Positions 5,306 to 10,421 of a stretch of 10,421 bases of DNA are shown one piece after another (position 1 is the first letter of the stretch; the number at the start of each line of letters is the position of its first letter). The stretch covers positions 1 through 10,421 of the forward strand of contig CAJOKY010000201.1 of assembly GCA_905235425.1 (NCBI GenBank), given 5' to 3'. Origin of the DNA: an uncultured Selenomonadaceae bacterium (GTDB taxonomy: Bacteria > Bacillota > Negativicutes > Selenomonadales > Selenomonadaceae). The notes beneath the pieces are model-generated. The model worked only from the letters and a program-made list of their open reading frames with translations. It did not search any database and was not told the origin of the DNA. The position numbers were made by a program, and so were the translations under genes.

Positions 5306-6733
5306 GTGAAAAAATTGCTGTCCGCCATTTCGACAGCTTTTTTTATTTTCACTTCAAATGTAAACGCCGCGCCAATGACTTTGAATGTTCACGACGCAGA
5401 CTTACAGTCAACGATTATGCTTGTGGCTCGCGCAGGAAAGCTTAACATTTCAATTGACGATTCGATTGAGGGAAATATTTCTCTTGCCGTCACCAATGTT
5501 GAGCCGAAAAAAATTTTGGAGATTATTGCCAAGACGAAAAATTTAAATCTCGTGCAAGACGGCGAAATTTTTATAATGACTTCCAATTTCAGCGGCAGTG
5601 CGCTTATGGAAAGTTTTTTACTGCCTATAAAGTACGGTGACGCCGAAACGTTACGTAAAGCCGTCATAATGTCGCTTGATCCTGAGCCGGAAAGGGATTT
5701 TGACTATATGACGCGCAGAAGAAAAAGTGACGGCACTGTTTACAATCGATACACCTACGACGAAGTTGAAGACGCGGAAGGCAATGTGACTTCAACTTCA
5801 AACCGTCAAAAAAATATTTCTCGTGAAGACCGCGTTTTAATCAGTCCCGACGTAAATGCGCTGATTTTGTACGGTACGGCGGCTGAATATGAACGCGCCA
5901 AAAATCTTTTAAATCTTTTGGACGTTGAACTTAAGCAAGTTTCGCTTGAGGCGCAGATTTTGGCGATTGATAAAAATGCAAGCAAAAATTTGGGAATTGA
6001 ATGGTTTTGGTCGGCACTGCCGCAATATCCCGAAACAGACATTGAAACCTATCAAAATTCGACAAGTACGCGCGAAAGAATTAATTACGAAAGAAAATAT
6101 AATGACACGACAGGCTACGGCATTTTGCGTTTTGGCAGAGGTCCCGAAGGCGTACCCTTTGAATGGTATTACGGCGCAAAAATTAACGCGCTTGTCACCG
6201 ACGGCAAGGCAAAAATTTTATCGCGTCCAAATGTCACGACGATTCAAGGTCACGAGGCAATTATAAACGTCGGCAGTTCTGTACCTGTTCCAATGACGCA
6301 GACAACAAATTCAACCGTTACGACTTCAATTCAATATCGCGACGCGGGAATTATTTTAAAATATACTCCGCGCGTGAATGCAGACGGCACAATTACCGCG
6401 ATGATTCATACAGAGGTTAGTACGCCGCAATACGTTGAGGATTTGAAGGCGTACAGATTTAATACGCGCTCGGCTGATACGATTGTCACGGTGAAAGACG
6501 GCGAACCTATGATTATCGGCGGGCTTATCGGTGCGGAGGAAGAAAAAAGCGTCAGCAAAATTCCTTTTTTAGGCGACTTGCCGATTTTGGGATCGTTATT
6601 CAGAAGTCACAGAAAAAGTAAATCCGAATCCGAATTGATGATTTTTTTAACGGCGCACGTTTTGAAAGGTGCAGGTAGCGGCGCTCCGGCTAATGTCAAA
6701 TACAGCGTCAATGAAAATACACCGCTCGAATAA
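5306..6733 (+). CDS. Secretin-family outer-membrane protein (type IV pilus / type II secretion type)
   Basis: Secretins form large ring pores in the outer membrane for pili or secreted proteins. I chose the GTG at 5306, not the TTG at 5261, because GAGGTGATC, complementary to the 16S rRNA 3' end, lies just upstream, and because the protein then starts with a normal signal peptide (MKKLLSAISTAFFIF..., cleavage after VNA at residue 21). Length is about 475 aa, short for the family. Order: an STN-like domain at about 25-92, a NolW/N1-like domain at about 101-208 (LLPIKYGDAETLRKAV, then LISPDVNALILYG), and the secretin core at about 215-455 with SRPNVTTIQGHEA, VGSSVPVP, MIIGGLI, KIPFLGDLPILGSLFR and LMIFLTAHVLKG. 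No pilM-P or gsp genes adjoin it, so the partner machine is unknown. An outer-membrane location implies a diderm host. Confidence 0.93.
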   Translation: MKKLLSAISTAFFIFTSNVNAAPMTLNVHDADLQSTIMLVARAGKLNISIDDSIEGNISLAVTNVEPKKILEIIAKTKNLNLVQDGEIFIMTSNFSGSALMESFLLPIKYGDAETLRKAVIMSLDPEPERDFDYMTRRRKSDGTVYNRYTYDEVEDAEGNVTSTSNRQKNISREDRVLISPDVNALILYGTAAEYERAKNLLNLLDVELKQVSLEAQILAIDKNASKNLGIEWFWSALPQYPETDIETYQNSTSTRERINYERKYNDTTGYGILRFGRGPEGVPFEWYYGAKINALVTDGKAKILSRPNVTTIQGHEAIINVGSSVPVPMTQTTNSTVTTSIQYRDAGIILKYTPRVNADGTITAMIHTEVSTPQYVEDLKAYRFNTRSADTIVTVKDGEPMIIGGLIGAEEEKSVSKIPFLGDLPILGSLFRSHRKSKSESELMIFLTAHVLKGAGSGAPANVKYSVNENTPLE

Positions 6734-6788
6734 AAATACTTTGCCAAAAATTTTTCAGATAATTTTTTTGTTACGAAAAGATTTATTC

Positions 6789-6817
6789 TTGTAAAGCCCT
6801 TTATGACGTGTTAAAAT
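6789..6817 (+). promoter_or_regulatory. Probable promoter of the RNase J gene
   Basis: TTGTAA (6789-6794), a 17-base spacer and TAAAAT (6812-6817, five of six) make a plausible sigma-A type promoter. The leader would be about 80 bases and very A/T rich. I saw no convincing terminator between the secretin stop at 6733 and this site, so some read-through from the secretin gene is possible. Confidence 0.5.
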
Positions 6818-6903
6818 TTTATAAACATAAGTGAACGGAAAAATTTTTTGTTTTTTATACAAAGTTTTTATTTTTGTGCAAAAATATTTGGAGGGTGTTT
6901 TTA

Positions 6904-7647
6904 TTGTTGAGAAATGAACAGAGAAACGATTTAAAACTACAAATAATTCCGTTGGGCGGACTCGGTGAAATTGGAAAAAATATGACCGTGATACGTTGCG
7001 GCGACGAAATGATTTTAATAGACGCAGGCTTAATGTTTCCGGAAAATGATATGCTCGGCGTAGATTTAGTGATACCGGATATTTCATACATACTTGACAA
7101 CGAAAAATGTTTGAAGGCAATAATTTTGACGCACGGACATGAAGATCACATTGGCGCGTTACCGTACATTATGAAACAACTTTCAGTGCCGGTTTACGGT
7201 ACAAAATTGACACTTGGCATTTTGGAAGGTCGGCTTAAAGAAAACGGCGTTGACTCCGGCAATCTGCGCGTCGTCAGTCAAGGCGAAATTGTTTCAATCG
7301 GCTGTTTCAGCGTTGGTTTTATTCGCGTAAATCATTCAATTCCCGATTCCGTCGGACTTTCGATAAGAACTCCGCTTGGCATGATTGTACACACCGGCGA
7401 TTTTAAATTTGATTACACGCCGATTGATGGAAAAATGACAGATTTTCGCAAGCTTGCAGATTTAGGCAACAAAGGCGTCTTAGTGTTGCTGGCTGATTCG
7501 ACAAATTCAGAACGCGAAGGACATACGCCCAGTGAAAAGACTGTCGGTCTTGCTTTTAATCGTGAATTTCAAAATGCAAGCGGCAGAATTATTGTTGCAA
7601 CTTTTTCATCAAACGTCCACCGAATACAGCAGGTAATTGATATGTAA
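6904..7647 (+). CDS. rnj: Ribonuclease J, N-terminal part (gene split by a frameshift)
   Basis: RNase J is the metallo-beta-lactamase/beta-CASP exo- and endonuclease central to RNA decay and processing in Firmicutes. The TTG at 6904 follows GGAGGG by 8 bases. The opening motif IIPLGGLGEIGKNM is diagnostic. The zinc motif LTHGHEDHIG gives H77, H79, D81 and H82; H144 lies in NHSIPDS and D166 in HTGDFKFD. The start of the beta-CASP part is also present, with DSTNSEREG and VATFSSNVHRIQQVIDM. The frame then stops at TAA 7645-7647, in the middle of the beta-CASP domain, 248 residues or less into a protein normally about 555 long. The match continues at once in another frame (7647-8576), so one base has been lost around 7645. 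By itself this half should not be a working enzyme, because the rest of the beta-CASP domain is missing. Confidence 0.9.
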   Translation: MLRNEQRNDLKLQIIPLGGLGEIGKNMTVIRCGDEMILIDAGLMFPENDMLGVDLVIPDISYILDNEKCLKAIILTHGHEDHIGALPYIMKQLSVPVYGTKLTLGILEGRLKENGVDSGNLRVVSQGEIVSIGCFSVGFIRVNHSIPDSVGLSIRTPLGMIVHTGDFKFDYTPIDGKMTDFRKLADLGNKGVLVLLADSTNSEREGHTPSEKTVGLAFNREFQNASGRIIVATFSSNVHRIQQVIDM

Positions 7648-8576
7648 GATATCGGCGACGCGTTGCTATTTTGGGGCGAAGTATGGTAAACGTCGTAAAT
7701 ATTTCGCTTGAACTCGGCTACATTCACGCGCCTGAAGGCGTCATCATTGATATTGAAGACATAATGAATTATCCCGCAAATAAAGTCGTCATCATAACTA
7801 CCGGCAGTCAAGGTGAACCGATGAGCGCTTTGACACGTATGGCGCTTTCAGATCACAGGCAGGTTGATATCATTCAAGGCGACACTGTGATAATTTCGGC
7901 GACGCCTATACCCGGCAATGAAAAACTTGTAGCGAAGACTATTGATAATTTATTACGGCTCGGCGCTAAAGTTATTTACAGCAGAAATGCCGGCATTCAC
8001 GTTTCCGGTCACGCTTCGCGCGAAGAATTAAAGCTTATGCATAATTTGATACGTCCGAAATTTTTTATACCGGTGCATGGTGAATTGCATCATCTTTTTG
8101 CACACGCGCAACTTGCAGAGGAATTGGGCATGGCGCGGGATCATATTTTGGTTGGTGAAAACGGCTACATTTTTGAATTTACGCGAGAGCGCGGGAAAAT
8201 TGTCGGCAGAGTAAATTGGGGCGTCGTTATGGTTGACGGTCTCGGCGTCGGCGACGTTGGAAATATTGTTTTACGTGACAGGCGGCAACTTTCGCAGGAC
8301 GGAATTTTAATTGTCGTCATTACGATTAATCGCTACACCGGAAAAATTGTTGCCGGACCCGACATTGTATCGCGCGGCTTTGTATATGTTCGTGAATCTG
8401 AAGAGCTTATGGACGGCGCTAAGGCAAAAGTTGCACAAGCCTTGCGACACTGCGCGGAGGAACAAATTTTAGATTGGACTACTATTAAAGTAAATATAAA
8501 AGACGCCTTATCGCAATATCTTTTCGACCAAACGCGAAGGCGTCCAATGATTTTACCAATTATTATGGAAGTTTAA
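7647..8576 (+). CDS. rnj: Ribonuclease J, C-terminal part (continuation after the frameshift)
   Basis: Read in the frame of 7647, the homology resumes without a gap as RYRRRVAILGRSMVNVVNI and runs to the normal family end (MILPIIMEV). Landmarks are TTGSQGEPMSALTRMA, TPIPGNE, the beta-CASP/zinc motif SGHASREEL, IPVHGELHH, and the C-terminal domain with ALSQYLFDQTRRRPMILP. The two parts together would give about 557 aa, the expected RNase J length, so nothing but about one base is missing. If translated separately, starts such as TTG 7671 or ATG 7683 are available, the latter with GGGGCG just upstream. The last 14 bases overlap the convergent PutP reading frame. Either this is a real inactivating mutation or a base was missed in the sequence; the otherwise perfect conservation favours a recent change or an error. 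Confidence 0.88.
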   Translation, partial: RYRRRVAILGRSMVNVVNISLELGYIHAPEGVIIDIEDIMNYPANKVVIITTGSQGEPMSALTRMALSDHRQVDIIQGDTVIISATPIPGNEKLVAKTIDNLLRLGAKVIYSRNAGIHVSGHASREELKLMHNLIRPKFFIPVHGELHHLFAHAQLAEELGMARDHILVGENGYIFEFTRERGKIVGRVNWGVVMVDGLGVGDVGNIVLRDRRQLSQDGILIVVITINRYTGKIVAGPDIVSRGFVYVRESEELMDGAKAKVAQALRHCAEEQILDWTTIKVNIKDALSQYLFDQTRRRPMILPIIMEV

Positions 8577-10176
8577 ATTTTAATGACAAACAAAGAAGGC
8601 GCGCAAGGACGCGCGCCCGCCCGCGCAAACGACGTGATGTCGTTTCAGCGGGCTGTTTCTTTTTGCTTACTTTTTCTTTGCGCCAAAGAAAAAGAATTTT
8701 ACTTTTGTTGACTTTTTCAAAAGTTTCTAAAATATCTTTATCGGGTTCACTGTCAATTTTGCTGACAATGTAAATCGCAATGAATGAGAAAATAAATCCC
8801 GGTACAATTTCGTACAGACCGAAAAGCTCAAATTGTTTCCATACCAAAACAGTAATGCCGCCTACGATAATTCCCGCGATAACGCCGCGCCTTGTCGTAC
8901 GTTTCCAAAACAGGCTCATTAAAAGTGCAGGACCGAATGCCGCGCCGAAACCTGCCCATGCATAAGCTACCATGTCCAAAATGAAACTGTTGGGATTAAA
9001 TCCGAGATAAACCGCGATTGAAGCAATGATTAGCACCGATGCGCGGGATATCCATACCAATTCAGTTTGATCCGCGTCTTTACGAATCAGCGTCTTGTAA
9101 AAGTCCTGCGCGAAGGCGGAGGCGGCGACCAAAAGTTGAGATGATGCGGTTGACATTATCGCGGCGAGTACTGCCGATAAAACCACGCCTGCAACTATCG
9201 GCGGGAAAAGTTCATTAGTCATTACGAGAAAAACTTTTTCTGCGTCCGTACCTTCAAGCGGCGTTTTCAAGTAAACTGTACCGACCATGCCTACTGCGAC
9301 TGCCGCCGCCAAACTTAAAATTACCCACGTCATGGCAATGCGCGTTGCCTGCGGAATTTCCGACGTAGACTTTACAGCCATAAATCTTACTAAAATATGA
9401 GGCTGTCCGAAATATCCGATGCCCCATGCCAAAAGGGATACAACTTCGATAAATCCTATTTGTGAACCGTCCGGCTTTAAAAATGGATCGAACATTGACG
9501 CTTTGAAATTTGATATCGCGTTAATTGTTTCGCCGAAGCCGCCCAAGTACATTGCCGCGCAGGTTGGCACAAGCAATATCGCAAAGAACATCATAACGCC
9601 TTGAATGAAGTCCGTGCGGCTGACTGCCAAAAAGCCGCCTATTAACGTGTAGAAAACCACTGAACCCGCGCCTAAAATTATAGCAAGTTGGAAGTCAAGA
9701 CCAAATACCGTTTCAAAAAGTCTGCCTGCCGATACAAAGCCGCTTGACGTGTAAAGTATGAAGAAAATTAAAATGAAAATCGCCGGTACGATTCGCAGAA
9801 GGTTACTTGTATCTTTGTAACGATTCTGCAAAAATTCCGGCAAAGTCAAGGCGTTACCTGCAAGCTCGGTGTAGCGTCTTAATCTTGCCGCGACGAATTG
9901 CCAGTTAGCCCATGTACCTATGGCAATGCCTACCGCTATCCAACCTGCATTTAAACCTGCAAGATAAGCAAAACCGGGTACGCCCATAAGCATCCAGCCG
10001 CTCATATCGGACGCCTCTGCAGAAAGTGAAGTTACCCACGCGCCGAGTCTGCGGTTGCCTAAAAAATAATCGCTCATGTTTTTCGTCTGCCGATAGTAAT
10101 AAACGCCGATTGCCATCATACAGCCGATATAAAGCACAAATGCGTTGATGATCATTAGATCATTTGTTAAAGTCAA
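8563..10176 (-). CDS. putP: Sodium/proline symporter PutP, with repeat-derived C-terminal extension
   Basis: PutP imports L-proline together with Na+ across the inner membrane (solute:sodium symporter family, LeuT fold, about 13 membrane segments). The start is TTG 10176, placed 7 bases after AAGGAGG; an in-frame TTG at 10194 is upstream of that site and was rejected. The sodium-site motif EASDMSGW (D57, S59) and the later IMSTASSQLLVAASAFAQDFYK are present, as are GGFLAVSRTDFIQG, GWGIGYFGQPHILVRFMA and AYAWAGFGAAFGPALLMSLFW, all close to E. coli PutP. The family body ends near NKSK at about residue 493. The last 44 residues (from ILFLWRKEK) are basic, encoded by the hairpin repeat at 8595-8697 and the tail after it, and the frame stops only inside the 3' end of the RNase J gene. 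Confidence 0.93.
   Translation of the reverse strand: MTLTNDLMIINAFVLYIGCMMAIGVYYYRQTKNMSDYFLGNRRLGAWVTSLSAEASDMSGWMLMGVPGFAYLAGLNAGWIAVGIAIGTWANWQFVAARLRRYTELAGNALTLPEFLQNRYKDTSNLLRIVPAIFILIFFILYTSSGFVSAGRLFETVFGLDFQLAIILGAGSVVFYTLIGGFLAVSRTDFIQGVMMFFAILLVPTCAAMYLGGFGETINAISNFKASMFDPFLKPDGSQIGFIEVVSLLAWGIGYFGQPHILVRFMAVKSTSEIPQATRIAMTWVILSLAAAVAVGMVGTVYLKTPLEGTDAEKVFLVMTNELFPPIVAGVVLSAVLAAIMSTASSQLLVAASAFAQDFYKTLIRKDADQTELVWISRASVLIIASIAVYLGFNPNSFILDMVAYAWAGFGAAFGPALLMSLFWKRTTRRGVIAGIIVGGITVLVWKQFELFGLYEIVPGFIFSFIAIYIVSKIDSEPDKDILETFEKVNKSKILFLWRKEKVSKKKQPAETTSRRLRGRARVLARLLCLSLKFKLP
8598..8617 (-). terminator. Candidate terminator for putP
   Basis: Read on the minus strand, the 7-bp GC stem is followed by TTCTTTGTTTG (downstream of 8598), a T-rich though interrupted tail. 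If it works, putP transcripts would end before the stop codon at 8565-8563. Confidence 0.4.
8619..8665 (+). terminator. Candidate terminator for the RNase J gene
   Basis: The compound hairpin (6-bp outer stem, 7-bp inner stem) is followed on the plus strand by TGTTTCTTTTT, about 40 bases after the RNase J stop. This is the natural termination point for the plus-strand transcript. Confidence 0.55.
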
Positions 10177-10206
10177 AATGCCTCCTCCTTTCAAAAAAAC
10201 GTTGAA

Positions 10207-10235
10207 ATTATAAACGCGGCAAAAAATTTTGTAAA
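10207..10235 (-). promoter_or_regulatory. Promoter of putP
   Basis: On the minus strand there is a -35 box TTTACA (10235-10230), a 17-base spacer and a perfect -10 box TATAAT (10212-10207). The boxes and spacing are identical to those of the exported-protein operon promoter. The leader would be about 24 bases and contains the AAGGAGG site. Confidence 0.8.
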
Positions 10236-10237
10236 GG

Positions 10238-10342
10238 TTAGTGATTAGTAAGTAGTGAGTAGTTAGTAGTGAGTAGTTGAAAAATACTACTTACTATTCA
10301 CTACTTACTACTTACTAAAGGGTAGTGAGTAGTAAGTAGTTA
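10238..10342. repeat. 7-bp repeat array with a 32-bp inverted section
   Basis: Heptamers TTAGTGA, TTAGTAA, GTAGTGA, GTAGTTA, GTAGTGA and GTAGTTG run from 10238 to 10279; units in the opposite orientation follow (10287-10318), and then GTAGTGA, GTAGTAA, GTAGTTA (10322-10342) in the first orientation. The arms 10245-10276 and 10287-10318 pair over 32 positions with 4 mismatches around a 10-base spacer (10277-10286), making a large cruciform or RNA hairpin. The array starts 2 bases upstream of the putP -35 box and ends at the second copy of the inserted element. Confidence 0.88.
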
Positions 10343-10421
10343 GGTGGTGTTGAATAAATCGAATTTAGAAAAGCCGCAAATTTTGTAAACGTCGGATTAG
10401 TTGAGGCGCACAAGGACGTGC
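10343..10421. mobile_element. Second copy of the MITE-like element, cut by the window end
   Basis: These 79 bases align without gaps to 4973-5051 of the first copy with about 68 identities. The left terminal repeat is kept (GGTGGTGTTGAATAAATC), as is the start of the internal hairpin (GCGCAC, AAGGAC, GTGC). As in the first copy, the base before the element closes a GTAGTTA unit of the 7-bp array. The right end is outside the window. Confidence 0.8.

Larger units (their letters stand above)
8595..8697. repeat. Hairpin-rich intergenic repeat at the 3' end of putP
   Basis: Three inverted repeats follow each other: GGCGCGC/GCGCGCC with loop AAGGAC (8598-8617); a compound hairpin GCCCGC...GCGGGC enclosing AAACGAC/GTCGTTT with loop GTGAT (8619-8653); and an 11-bp stem CTTTTTCTTTG/CAAAGAAAAAG with loop CGC (8670-8694). 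The first and third are also found, with small changes, in the 161-bp element at 4973-5133. This piece lacks that element's terminal inverted repeats, so it is a related but different member of the same repeat family. Confidence 0.8.

Noticed and set aside
6755..7120. Minus-strand reading frames over the start of RNase J
   Set aside because: They lie opposite strongly conserved RNase J motifs, have no recognisable content and no good start signal.
7636..7650. Programmed -1 frameshift in RNase J
   Set aside because: There is no slippery heptamer in the 7-base window where the frames could be exchanged, and this gene is not known to use recoding.

Overview
The window looks like a chromosomal piece of a low-to-moderate GC Firmicute that has an outer membrane, most likely a member of the Negativicutes (Selenomonas/Veillonella type). 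The reasons are the mixture of outer-membrane parts (a secretin, a CsgG-family protein and several signal-peptide proteins) with typical Firmicutes parts (ribonuclease J, a SpoVB/YtgP-type flippase, strong GGAGG ribosome binding sites, several TTG/GTG starts). This is an inference from gene content; there is no rRNA in the window.

Layout. Positions 1-2751, all on the minus strand, form one operon of exported proteins driven by a near-consensus promoter at 2781-2809: a 308-aa exported protein of unknown function, a CsgG-like protein, a 272-aa exported protein and the start of a fourth exported protein that runs off the left edge. Diverging from it at 2885-3206 is a broken helix-turn-helix regulator. 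Next comes a MurJ/SpoVB-type lipid flippase (minus). A 440-bp intergenic region (4863-5305) is full of 7-bp tandem repeats and carries a 161-bp non-autonomous insertion with terminal inverted repeats. Then follow a short secretin (plus), ribonuclease J (plus, split by a frameshift at about 7645) and the sodium/proline symporter PutP (minus). PutP converges on RNase J, and its reading frame runs through a hairpin-rich repeat into the end of that gene. The right edge (10238-10421) again has the 7-bp repeats, now with an inverted part, followed by a second copy of the 161-bp element cut by the window end.

How it fits together. The protein genes are mainly cell-envelope functions (outer-membrane pore, CsgG-like assembly protein, lipid flippase, transporter) plus one RNA-processing enzyme. 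The less ordinary part is the intergenic DNA: 7-bp repeat arrays stop just upstream of the -35 boxes of three genes, and the small element sits in the arrays at the same repeat-unit junction both times. The best-preserved copy is flanked by a TTA direct repeat that restores the array phase when the element is removed in thought. Two reading frames (RNase J and the HTH regulator) are broken, and two others (PutP and the 308-aa protein) have extended C-termini.
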